Assembly (NCBI RefSeq): GCF_052857255.1
Contig: NC_135500.1
Span: 166,342,683 to 166,406,682, forward strand
Length of the DNA stretch: 64,000 nucleotides
Direction of reading: 5' to 3'
DNA from: Amblyomma americanum
Taxonomy: Eukaryota > Arthropoda > Arachnida > Ixodida > Ixodidae
In this document: in pieces, positions 1 through 11,805 of the stretch
How the letters are laid out: every line of letters starts with the position of its first letter
Position numbering within the stretch: the first letter of the stretch is position 1
Notes under the pieces: generated by a model
Told to the model about the DNA's origin: nothing
Databases searched by the model: none
What the model saw: only the letters and a program-made list of their open reading frames with translations
Made by a program: the position numbers and the translations under genes

Positions 1-3000
1 CCGAAGCAGCTGAGAGCAAACATGTCAAGAAAGGGGCCGGATCGACATTCAAGCGGTGCGGTGGGGCGCCTCAAAGCACCCGTGAGAAGCGAAGCCGCAG
101 AGGGTTGGCCGCCGTCGTTTAAAATCAATTCGTTGAACCTACTTATGTATGCGAGGCCTGTCTTGACTTTTAAGGTGCAGCTTTCTCAGAAGGAACGATA
201 TTGGAAATTGATTTACCTGCCTAATTCTGTTTCATACGTCTCCTTCCCATTTTGGTATTCAATAATGAGGGATCTAGTATGGCATTTAAATATTTGTAGC
301 CCTCCGTGGTGATTCATTTTAAATTAGGAGCTGGGCTCCTTTATTGCCAGTACTTTATCCGAACACTCTGGTTAGCAAATTGCAAGCACCTTAAACGCAT
401 TGAAAATGGCTCTCATTTACGCCCGACGACAAACGTTCTTTTTTCACTGGAAGGATGAAGGCGCAGAACAAGGAGTAGGTTGAGGCTGTAGTCTAAACCT
501 GAAGCTAAATTAGGTCCGCTAAAAATGTTCAGCGAATCTAACTAATGATGACCACTTGATTTTGGTTTCAACAATACGCGAAAACGATAGAACATTTTTT
601 TCTTAACACCTCTGGGTATATTCAATGCTTCATTGAACACGCTAGTAATTTAGTTATTTCATATGCTACTTATTCTTCTGTGAAATAAAAGCACTCAGTA
701 CTTACTGGCCACCTACATCTCTATCAGTTTTGGTCGTACATATCTCCTAGGCGAGACTGGTGACAGGGCCAAATCTTTTCCCTTTATATTCTCATGGTTA
801 CGAACATGCTATCAACATACCTAAATGAAAGCTGCGCTCGAGCGAGGCTCTATCGCAGAAAACGTCCTGTCAATTTTATAATCAATGACAGACTTCATCA
901 ACTCAAATAATATTTAACTATAGAAAGACGGCTGCTTATTCTATGTCTTTTTTTATTATACAGAGGATTGAAAACCTCTCTAGTCCTGCGCAATCCCACC
1001 TACGTCGACTAAGGCAATTTACAGAGCACTCAGCTGGAGCGCAAGTTTATGCCGAGCTCGTTTGAAGCACAGTAATGAGCTCTGAGAAAGCATTTCTTTC
1101 TTTCTGTTCATTTTCACTCCGGTGCCCAATCAAAGATAGTACCTGGGGAGGGGGAGGGGGCAGATAAACATATTCTAATATTCTGATATATGATTGAAAG
1201 CGCTCTTTCATGTTCCCGAAGGAACTTTCGAAGAGTATTTAGATCCGTTGCCCTAAAATAAAAATCGTTCTGTCGGCATTGCAGGCACTTTCTCTTCAGC
1301 TTAGTGCACGACGCAAGAACCGAAAATGCAGATTTTTTATTGCTGAATTCGACATCAGAAGCCATTGCAAGAGACTGCCAGGTGCGAAATCATACAGAAA
1401 AAGTACACGTAAAAGTGAAAAGCACAAAGGAGAAATACTAGGTAGCAGTCTAATGATCACATCGCGAGCTAGCTCATTAGGCTTTTTGCATTGCGCTTGT
1501 AGCAAATTATGAAAGTTTTGTTCTACGGCGCAGCGCATGGTCCGCCTTATATCCATAGTATTGAACCGCAGTTAGCAAATGAATATGACATTGTCAGCTA
1601 CAGATCTCAGTTGTTTGGCAATGCAAGAAAGAGAGAACGTGTTTGCTGCCTACTATTGCTACTTTCTTTTTGCGCAGGTGTCTGTTACAGATCGTATGCC
1701 TTAGTTAGCAGCGAGGCATTTGGATATCTATGCTTACCGCCGGTAACTTAAGTGGGATTTTATGTGGCAAATTAATGGAGCTTCGTTCTTGAAAGATTTC
1801 ACGCCTGGAGCGGTGAGTATGACATTTAAAAGCAAAAGGATGCGACGCTACTCTACGTTTTCATAGTCTCTAGATTGCTTCGCTTGATAACGAAAAATTC
1901 GGATATGTGTCAAATCGATTCGGACAGTGACTACTCGTGACATATTCATGGTTTATTTTTTCAGCTCTATAAGCGCATAACTGGCAGCAATTGTACTTAA
2001 TTTGCTGCGTGGCACAGTATATCCGAGGAAACTTACAATGAAAAACTAGCTATTTCTTAAAGCAATAAACAAACGCAGTTCACTCAGTAAGTTAGGACCT
2101 CCTCGAAAAAATAAAAAAAATGTGTGAACTTTATCGACTGGTGTTAGTATTCGGACCAGTACTGTTATTAAGGCAAATAAATATATAACAGAATCTAAAG
2201 GTTCTTGGGTCGATGACTAACGCAGCTAAATACCTGTGCTTTAGTTTGTAGTGGGTAAATTAAACCTATTAAATTTGGACATTATGTTGATGGAGCTTTG
2301 TGTTGTACACTAACGACAGAATGAATAAGCGCAGATACCATTCAATGTAATAATAAAAAAGGGTAAAGTTTTTAAACGAAAGTATTTCTGAATCCCTTAG
2401 AGACGCAAGAAAGCTAATGAGTTTTCGTTTTACTCAGTTCATAGTGTTCGCGAGTAGCAAACAAAATAAAACTTATCTGGTTTTGTTGGACTGCCTTTTA
2501 TCAATCCTAAATGGAAGGCTGCTTGCAAGAGACGATTTTAACGAGCGTCTATCTAACCCGGCTGAAATTTTAATCTGGTCGCAGACCATTTTATACCCTC
2601 GCGAAAGAAAGTGCTCAAGGTTACCCTGAAGGAAAACAACTGGTGTTTTCAAACCAGCGGACTCATCCTCTGGTAAAAGGATGTAACGACACCAACATCA
2701 TAAACAGGTTTACTTGTACAAAGTTCCAGATGAAACCACGTATTCTTTTTTCTAAAAAAAAATAAGTATTTTGTTTTTGAATCACTTATTAAATCTTGCG
2801 ATCAGATATTTTACGTAAGTGCCATGGTTCTAAGGAGCCTAACTTTGAATCAACTGAAAGACTCTGTTGCAGGCAAGAACTATCCCTGTTCTCTGAAGTA
2901 ATGAAATAGGGCCAGCGTTCACTGCAGGTTTTTTTTTTCAGACTTCTGCGGACGACTTGAAAACACAGCGTTGAGTGCGGGTTATAACGTCCGCAAAAAA

Positions 3001-4673
3001 CGCCATCACTATCAAGTGGCACGAAATACTAATTACGTAACGAAATGAGACACGCAAGAACATGATAGGACGAAGTCGGCCCGGTTATAATTTCGCAATA
3101 AAAGCCGCTGCTTCCTTCAGGACTTGAGAGGACGGGGGGCGGGGGGTGGAGTATTATTAAAAATTTTGCAGTTATAACAGTGGAACTCTGTCGGCAAAGC
3201 TGTTTTATAAAATATTTCAATTAAGTTTTAGCTTCTGTGTTTTGTTTGCAAAACTGTCTTATTGAGACATGTCCGCACTCCGTAATTGAGTGCAAAGCCA
3301 CCGCAGCCTGCATCCTTCTTTAAACTGTGTGTCAAAGATCATACTTCAGAAAAAAAATTGTAAATAAAAGCACTGTTCAGTTCTAGCACGACTCTACTCT
3401 TTAGAGACATCCCATGGTAAAGAAAAAGTTAGCAAAGTTGTAGAACACGTGAAAAAAAGCCGCGTTTCATTTCCATCCAAAAATATTTGTTCTTTTCGCG
3501 TCTGTGTGCACGCCTTAACTTTTCTTCAAAATTTTTGCCGCCTTACATTTCTTTTTGGCATTGCAACTTTGCAACAACCAATAACTGGTAGCACTAAGAA
3601 CATGTGTGTGACATCACCTAGCATGCCTGCTTTGTGTTGAAATCTCACGATGAACTGTTGAAATCCTTTAAGCAAACTTCTTATTAGGACTGAAAAAGAA
3701 ACCTCTCGAAATTTACGCTCCGGATGTTTCCTGCCAATACAAGGCACTTAATCCCTTATTATGCATTCGCCATTCCAATTAGCTTAAGCTTCAGCCAGGA
3801 AAAACAAGCCGAGCGTGTCGTGCCCTTTTCGTAGGCGCTGTGGAAAGGTTACCCAGAATATAGAATTTTCCCGCACGCTCGTGTGAGTTGAAGCGTGGTA
3901 AGCCGATCTCGCTGACGGCAGCTTCACGATGATGCGTAATAAGGCTCCCAGGTTTAGCTTCTCAGCTAAATGTCGAAGCGACTTTTTGCCACCATATCAC
4001 ATTCTTTTCTTCATGAATAATTACGCTGCTTTCAGTTTCTGTCGCGTGATTGGTTTATTATTAACGCGCTAAAGGCGAAGTCTTTGCATGGCTTTTGTTG
4101 CTAGTTGGAAGCAAGCATTATTTAATCCAGGATTTCAAAAATTCTGTGCCACAAAACATTAAACTTCAGTGTTTCCTGTCCCCATGCTGGATGCAGAATG
4201 AAAATAAGTGAGTAAAAAAATACAAATTAGAAGCTGAGAACTCCTCTTCATCTTCTGATGTCATTTTTTTAAAGATCTTACGGCCGACAATTTACCACAG
4301 TTGCGGCCTTGTGCCTCAAATACAAAAACCACAGTTTTTTTTACAAATATCGAAGCTCTCTTAAAAAAAAGAATTATTAAATTCAAATTGATAAGTGTTC
4401 TTACCAATTTCATGACAGGGGCTTCGAAGTGGATTAGTTAATCTAGATAGTATGAAGAACGCTAAGAGTACAAAGTGAGAGATATAGACCAAGCTTGCCA
4501 GCAGTTCTTTCTGAGCCTTGTTTATCTGTTTCTCACCGTCCGTAGTCTTAGCGCTCTCAAAACAGCACTACAACTTCAAAACTATGTGCTTTAACCATTG
4601 ACTTGAATAAACAATACGCGAGAGGCGTGCTGCAACTCCAATGTTGCAACTAATATATTTATGTCGGTGGAGT
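1..4673. other. AT-rich non-coding stretch
   Basis: No coding region is recognised. Open frames here are shorter than about 100 codons, overlap on both strands and contain no family motif. The sequence is A/T-rich with scattered homopolymer runs. I see no RNA gene, long repeat or clear promoter, and read it as intergenic or intronic DNA. Confidence 0.6.
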
Positions 4674-4716
4674 TTTTTTCTCAAATACAGTGCAATAACG
4701 CTGTATTGAGAAAAAA
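4674..4716. repeat. Hairpin-forming inverted repeat
   Basis: A 17-nt arm (4674-4690) is matched by its reverse complement at 4701-4716 with one bulged A and a 10-nt loop. Arms are T-rich outside and end in TACAG/CTGTA next to the loop. It could be the centre of a small foldback element. No protein is associated, and the surrounding few hundred bases show no further symmetry that I could find. Confidence 0.6.
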
Positions 4717-5343
4717 TAGAGTCTGCGGCCAGTGGATATACTCAGGAAGCCAATGCCATCCATTGCTTTTGAAAAAAAGGCGGCAACCCGTTTTTGCATT
4801 GCGTGACCGTTACTACGAAGTTAAATCTCTCAGTAAATGCTTTTGTTCTGCGGTTTTGTGGGCGACACAACACACTAATCACATACGTATGTGGACTAGC
4901 CAGTTGGTAAGTAAGGCGCCACTTGGAAAGAACACGCTCGCTTACCCTACGATCAGCTACTCTTGACACACCAACTTTGCCAATGCTTAAGCCAAATCAT
5001 TACCAGCAATTCAGGAAAAGCACTTCTAGTTCCGATGGTTGCCACCAGGTGGGCCATGCTATAACATTCAAAACAGCGCGCTAACATTATGCGGAAATAA
5101 AGATTTGTGTCAACAGTAGAGGTTCCATCGCATGCCTTTGCTTTACGGAAGTAGCATCTGTAGGCTAATCGGCCACGGAGCAGTGAATACACAGCCGCTA
5201 ACAGGATGATTTTCTTACCCTATGCGCAGGATTTGATGACTATATTCTGAAAATGTTAATTTTGGCACTTTTCGTTCTCCGGGTCCCTCGTCTGTCTCAA
5301 AAAGGCGATCGGAGCAGTATATTTTTGACTGCATTACAAGAAT

Positions 5344-5455
5344 TCGACGAAAACAGCGCGCGAAAAACAGGACCGAGAATAGGAAACGCGCACAGCGCTG
5401 TGTGTGTGCGTCTCTCCTGATCTCTGCCCTGTCTTTCGCGTGCTGTTTTCGTCGA
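5344..5455. repeat. Foldback repeat, head-to-head arms
   Basis: The segment begins with CGACGAAAACAGC and ends with its complement GCTGTTTTCGTCG. The arms are about 27 nt (5346-5372 and 5427-5455) with two or three mismatches. The centre holds CACAGCGCTGTGTGTG, itself partly palindromic. The arrangement resembles the head-to-head 3' ends of the Penelope-like copy at 26.6-27.3 kb, and both contain a CAGGAC-type motif, so a Penelope-derived origin is possible but not shown. Confidence 0.55.
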
Positions 5456-8265
5456 AATATGCTTGACAAATTGAGTTGTCAACGGCCAAAACACGTTTAA
5501 AATTTTCCCGTTTATACAGACTTTAATTTAAAAATTAAAAATCGTGGAGACAAATTTCAGGTAACGAAAAGTCGAATATGAGATATTAAAACGTAATATA
5601 TTTTCTAAACTTCATTTTCTACGTAATATAAAGGCATGCACTAAATTTTTATGAAATTTGCGGCTAGCCAAATTAATCCAGAATTTTGACTTAGGCCTTC
5701 ATGATGAGTGAACAGGTCTCGCTTGTGCGGCGTCAGCGCTTGTCTTGCCTTTATCCCGCCTTTGTTGCGCTGTTCCCTCAACATGAATGTTTACCAACTC
5801 GCTCAAATTTCATCTTTACTCATTGTTTTAGCCCCCCCTCCCCCCGTAGGCAGCGAGTTATTCCCATGGATTTTCTGAAAAGGAAAATGGATTAGCCAGG
5901 AGTCCCTCGACGTCAGCCGAAAAACGGAGGATTTTTCTGATGAGAGTTAGAAAACGTGTGCACCAAGATTTAGTTCGATGTTCAAAGGCAGATGATTGTA
6001 ACAATTGATTCAGTTAAAAAATATTTGAGTTCAGACAAAAGAAAAGCAACTGGCGAAGAGATTTTATGCGGTACATTATGTTTGATTATTTGCAAAGTTT
6101 TTGACAGAAAGCAAGGGAGATAAAAGGAGAAGGAAGCAGCAATAAACCATCAATGCTTTCACTACCAAGCGAAAAAAAATACGCTGGTATGTAAGGCACC
6201 AGTTCTGCTTCAGAACAGACTTTAGTTGAAACTGCTGTGGTTAGCTGTGACCGCAGGCAAAACATGCTTATAGATATTGATGAGGAGGCTTTCAATGCTC
6301 TGCATATATTACCAAAGGTGCGGGAGGCTGGCAAGTAGTCCAGCTATTATGCCTAAAGTGTCTGGTTTTCTTGATTTACGAGCTATAATCGGGCAGCATC
6401 TCAAGGCGGTACTGCGGATGGCACTCAGGTTTTATGAGCGCCTCAAATTACTACGGCGTGCTACAAAACACTGAGGCTCATGGTCCTGAACGAAGAAATA
6501 AATGTTGTTGCTGAGGTATATGTGAAAAAAAGACAAAAGAAAAAGAGTCTTTGCACAGTCTTTCTGTTTCTTTTCTCTCGTTTCATTGGTGTTGTTCAGC
6601 TATGTATTCACACCTACGCGCCCAGCACGAACATTTATTGGTTGCAGCTTCTCGTTTCCACTGCAGTGGCCCGAAAGATGGGGCAGGAGAACAATCGAGA
6701 CTTCGTTTGCAAGCAAAATCAGTTTATCTGCGGCTCGTCCAGATAAACTAATCCATCACGATAATTAAGAAAGCAATACCCACTTAAGTGCCCAGTCTAA
6801 TTGGTCTAACCCACGAAACTTTTTCTGATTCAGGCCCGCAACACTCTAATTTGAGCAGTAGGCCTCCACATACAAAAGAATAACAAGAGAAAGCATACGT
6901 CAAAAATACTCTCAAAATTATTGCGTATGATTTTTAGTTTATGCACAAAAGAGAAACTAGTTAAACAAAAAACTGTCAAAAAGTTGATAAGAAGACCTGT
7001 AGAGGAAGAACGACGGGGCGGTAGTCGTTAGTAATATAACTTCTAGTTATTCATGAAGCTTTTGTGATAAAGCAGTAAAGCTGCGTTCCGCAGGAGCAGC
7101 ATTAAGGGATTAGAAGTGACAGCTTTCTCCACTAAATATCTGCGTTTGTTTTTTCGTGACCTTTGCTGCAGTAATGATGCAAATACACTATACTTGAGAG
7201 TATCAGAAAATGTAACACTTGCTGGCATATCACGCTAATTTGAAATCTCCGTTGGATATTTCTTCCTGAACACTTTACGAAGGAACATGCGTTATTCGAG
7301 GCAGTGCATCTAAAACAGGGTGTTCATGCACACTTCAGGAGTACCTGAAATCGTTCGCCTCAAACGGAACCTACAGGCAAATATAGACATATTTGTATTT
7401 TCTTTCCCATTGCTTAAGCGCTACCTCTGCCTTTTGCCTGTTTTGCCTAACTCTTTGGTTCGGGCATTTACAACTTGACGCATCGTTCACCGCGCCACTC
7501 TTAAGCAAATGCATGAAATTATCGAACCTGCTCACATCGCAAAGTGTGAATAATTTTCATTTTGACGACTTTTCCGAATAGTTTAAATTATTGTTTTACA
7601 CTTTCGCAATTGTCTGATGATGATCATACGATGATGCTCATACCATATATCAAGAATCCGCTTATTTCGAGTCGTTTAGGTTAGCTGGCTGTCGGCTAGT
7701 GTAATTAATGACGTTTCAACGATGAAAATAAATATATTTACCCGCTACGTGCCGTGGAATCACCTCCATATATACTGAACTAGAGGCAGCCACATCATTT
7801 CTGTGTTCCGAACGCGTAAAGCGCAGAGGCTACCACCTGAGTTTAATAAAACACGCCGCGTGGTAATATAGTGATGCATTATTTCGAGAATAGTAATTCA
7901 GCGCCACTTCTCTCGGACAAGCACGCACAACAGCGCCCATGGAAAGTCAAGACGACGTGGACAGCGCCCGTCTTACCATGCTGATCTGAAATAAGTGACG
8001 CTCAATGATTTTTCTAGAAAATATCACCTGGGATAGTGAAGTTTCCTTCTTTCCTTTACTAGGTGTGCTTCTGTGCTTGTATATTCGCCGCTTGCTCTTT
8101 CGACCCAGTGTCCGATAAGAAAACCAATAATGACCGCACGAAGGCACTGCCGTGAGCCCCCTTAGACTGACCAAGACCAAGTTCGCCGAAGCTTGCTTCA
8201 CCTCATATGCACCCTTAGTGCGGTGAAGTATACGTTTTGCCGCGGTGAACCTTCGCTCTCTAATC
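5456..8265. other. Non-coding stretch, nothing recognised
   Basis: AT-rich sequence without recognisable protein, RNA gene or long repeat. The short open frames are not conserved-looking and overlap each other on both strands. Around 7900-8265 the composition becomes more balanced, which may be flanking sequence of the SINE that follows. Confidence 0.5.
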
Positions 8266-8342
8266 GCCGCCGTAGCGGAGTTGGTAGAGCACGTACCGGA
8301 CTCGAAATTCAGATGTCGTTAGTTCAGATCCCACCAGCGCCA
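8266..8342 (+). repeat. tRNA-derived SINE head
   Basis: The segment reads as a tRNA with a good A box (TAGCGGAGTTGG), a GAGC half of the D stem and a degenerate B box (AGTTCAGATCC), ending in CAGCGCCA. Acceptor bases GCCGCCG pair only partly with the 3' side. The anticodon arm carries about four extra bases and does not fold properly, so this is not a working tRNA gene. Its core resembles the tRNA-like core at 54401-54474 (shared CCGGAC and GATCCCACC), indicating one source tRNA. The sequence downstream may be the SINE body. Confidence 0.7.
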
Positions 8343-9916
8343 TGTGGTTTTCTTTTTGTGATTTGTAATCAATTATGCTTTAGTGACAAGATAATCATAC
8401 TAATAATTTTTCTTCATTTAACACCGCACAATAAAAATAAAGATAGAAACGTTCCCCAAAGCTCCTTGTTTTCTGTGACAGGTGGCTACATTCATATGTG
8501 TGTCATGAAGAGCCCCTCGTTTCCCTTACCTTGTCTGCTCAACTACGTGACGAAGTTTGGCAAAGGTTTCATCTCGTTGGCACTTTATTTTCGGCGGAGT
8601 ACTTTTTGCGCAGCAGTGAGATCGAAACAGGAGCTAGACAGCAAGATCTTTCACCACTCTTTTTTCAAGAATTGAAATTAATTATTTTTTTTACTTCAGA
8701 ATCTAGTGTGGCGCGTCTCCGGCCCGGCTTTCCGGCACTTCCCTGTACACATAAACCTCGTCCGTTACCTCCGCACTCTCGCATGGCCTGGTGTAGTGAT
8801 TGTTTTATTTCTTTTTTTTTGCATATGTCTACTGGAACAGACTCTGTTACTTTCATTCTGTAGTTGCTGAGCGCGAAGAATAAAGACGTTTGAACGCACA
8901 AAAATACATTTAAAACGGCTCACGGTAATTACTGACAGCAGCTTTTCTAGGCTTAAAATCGGTGTTATCTATGTTTTCGAAGCGCGTTCGTCCGATTGAG
9001 ATTGAAAAATTGAGGGCTCACAGTGTTCGTTTCTTTAAGACAGCATTTTGCGTGTTCACTGCACTTATGATAGCAAAAGTCTCATCAGTACTGCTTTAGC
9101 AAAGCATCATTGTTTTAACACAATGCAGTTTATGAACGAGCACGTTTATTTAGTGCCAACCTGTACAAAAAAAAATTGGTTTTTTGTTCTATCGTCACAG
9201 GGCATAATTTGTTCATTCCGCACGCCGCTTGGACACCAAGATAATAAAATCACTAAAAAACCTAATTTCAGTTTGCTTCCGTGGAAATCGATGACCTGTA
9301 TTGGAAATGTCATCTAAGCAGAGATATGAAAGAGGCCTAATGACATAGAAAGCAAGCAGCAAGCAACTGCCTGTTTTGTTTTAATCTTCTTGCGGAAAAG
9401 CATGTACGGGCAGGAAATCAGAACTCGCTTTTTTATTGATGTTGTACATGAATAATCAATAATATATACTACAGTCTTCAACCCTTTAATAACCCAAGAT
9501 CAGGATGTCGAACCTTTCATCTCTCGAAACAGTGTGCGAAAGTTTCAACAGCCAGAACACACCCGCAGCTTTCCGGCGCTTTGTGAAGAACAGATTGTCG
9601 TTTTTTCAGGTCTTGTCTTGTATTTAAAATTCACGACAGCGCAGAAAATGACAAATGTTTTTTTGAACTTGCTGGCTTTAGACCATGGCTGTTTTTATAC
9701 AACGTAAGGCTGTTTTGTTTTCTTTGCTGTGCAAAAGTATATTTATCTACCTTTTTGTTTTTGTAAGTCCTCCCCAAGATGGTGGGTCATCAATTTATTA
9801 TTCCGTTCCTTTGTTTTGCTTTTGGATTAATACCAACCCTAATAAGCTGAAGCAATATCTTTTTGCGCTTTCTGTCTTGATGTTCAAAACCAAATTTGCT
9901 TTCTGAAAATTCGTCT
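8343..9916. other. Non-coding stretch
   Basis: AT-rich, with frequent T and A runs and no recognisable coding region. The first 100-200 bases may be the tail of the SINE ending its tRNA head at 8342. An open frame at 9685-9906 is T-rich, hydrophobic and low in complexity. It contains GTAAGT at about 9762, but I do not consider it a gene. Confidence 0.5.
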
Positions 9917-9977
9917 ATATTTGAGTGCGTGCGTGCATGTGTGCGTGCGTGCGGGCGTGCGGGCGGGCGGGCGGGCG
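9917..9977 (+). repeat. (TGCG)n/(GGGC)n microsatellite
   Basis: Alternating purine-pyrimidine GTGCGTGCGTGC repeats grade into GCGGGCGGGCGGGCGGGC. The first part is the kind of sequence that can adopt Z-DNA. The second has five closely spaced GGG runs and could form a G-quadruplex on the plus strand. It stands out sharply in otherwise AT-rich DNA. Confidence 0.85.
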
Positions 9978-11498
9978 CGAGCGCTGTGGATTATTGATTA
10001 AGAAATTGGAATTTTCACACGCAATCAAGCTCGGATTCATTCCTCAACTGCAGCTCAAAAATTAAATTGGTGAGTGGCTGCGTAGTGACGACTGTTGTAA
10101 AAAGCGCCACAGCCGGCGTCGCTTAACCCAAACCTTTGAATGATAAATATATAACAAGAGGAACACATGCCTTTCAGTCATACGTTTGTGCCACTAATGT
10201 TTGTACAAGCGTCCAAATGCTCTTGTCGATGGATTTCATTCGAAATCAATTCGTTTTTCAACCATTCATAATGGCATGTTGGTAAACAATCACTCGTGCA
10301 AATCGCCTATGCGTACTAAAAAGTGCACGCTTAGGAAACGTGTATTTCTTGATATTTTTCCTAGATCTCCTCAAGATCATGCTTCCTTGGCCTTGTCACC
10401 CGCTCTGCTTAATGCTTTGCAGGCGTCATTAAATATACTACTTCGAGCTTGGCAGGCGAGGGAGCCAAACGCATCCCCTCTGACTATTTTTTTTTGTCAG
10501 GCATCAGAAATCGCGGCGATGGCATTGACACCTTTGAGGGCGAGTTCAAGGCTCACTCAGGCCACAGGGACTCCGGGGTGGGAAGATATCTTCAGAAAAC
10601 TTTGTTTTCTGTTGCTAATGGGATAGATTTCGAAATACGAGCATGACAATGCATGGGGTGGTTGAAATTATCGAATGCAGTTTCTTCCTTGAAAACATTT
10701 AATAGATACGTTGGTTTGGTCTGGGCAGCTGGACTCAACTGCGAGGCGGACATTATCTGGGTGATACGGTGCATCAGATAGACGATTAATCACGTAAAAT
10801 GAGCAATCAACTTTTTAGTTTTGGTTGTAGGGCGCATCATTATGTTCTGAAATTGAAGGCTTTTAACATCGAAGGCGAGTCGAGTTTATAAAATTTCTGA
10901 CTATGCGTCGTTGTTTAAAATATCTAGCATGAAACTTACTCTTTTGACTACACGCTAAGTTGCCTTTGTCACTTTGCGCACATTGCTAAAATAGCGTTCC
11001 TGTGCTTCCTATTGTCACCTAAATCATGACAACAACTTCTATGTAGTAAAATTGTAAACTGCGTCTGTATTTATTTCATGTGTCGCCAATTTATCAATGT
11101 CCGACGTTGGAAATCCTACATAAACAGATTTCTAAAGCGTTTCTTTTTTTCAAAAGCGTCGTCATTTTCACGTTCGGTACCACGAACCATCATACCATTT
11201 CTTAAAATTTAAAATCTGTGCTCGCTTTCAGCAGTGATGACCTTCAACTTCGCAGTTTATACATGCGCCCTAAGGCAAAATATATATAAAGTTTTCAGTA
11301 CTTCTTACAGAATTATTCTTCTTTTTATTCCTACCGCATGTAATTATTCTCCGCCTTACCGTGCAATAAGCCTACAAAGCTGCACTTGAGTACCTTTCAC
11401 TGCTTTTAAGACACGGAAACTGTTTCCATATTATTTCAAAGGACACACCAAATACATACAAAGCCCACTTTAGCCAAGTCGTACGAATGTGTCTGTGT
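9978..11498. other. Non-coding stretch
   Basis: No gene recognised. A 141-codon open frame at 10201-10626 has no motif I can identify and its length is not unusual for chance. The remainder is AT-rich. Confidence 0.5.
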
Positions 11499-11805
11499 AG
11501 CCTAGAGGGAGTGCGTCTTATTCGCAACTCAAAGGTCAGAGTTTCGATTCCCTATTCATAGCCCCAATTTTCTGTTCAGCGCCCTTCATTTGCTTTACAT
11601 ATTTACATGTCTTAATGATGTTTGAGTCATGTTGCGTCCTTCTAGTCACCAGTTTTCTAATGTTCCAATCACATTTCATTCCACAGTTCTTCGTGTGACG
11701 ACGCGACCCTCTCGACCAATCCGGCCTTTCCGCACAAACCGGCGACGACACGAACTACTTCGAGTTCTCCGCGGACGGGACCCTTAGCGTTATCACGCTA
11801 AAATC
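11499..11805 (+). mobile_element. tRNA-derived SINE copy
   Basis: The head (about 11500-11560) has tRNA-like blocks: GTAGCCTAGAGGG near the A-box position and GAGTTTCGATTCCC at the B-box position. The body that follows ends in CGTGTGAC, CTCTCGACCAAT and a GCGTTATCACGC motif. The same body order (TTTGAGT, CTAATC, TTCACCTCCC, CGTGTGACATC, CTTCTCGACCAGT, ACGGCGGACGCC) recurs at 51390-51560, so this is a dispersed family with an RNA polymerase III-type head. Edges are approximate and no target-site duplication was identified. Confidence 0.6.

Noticed and set aside
9685..9906. Hydrophobic frame followed by GTAAGT, as a second signal-peptide exon
   Set aside because: The hydrophobic run comes from T-rich DNA with Phe/Leu/Ile only and the initiator region is not signal-like.
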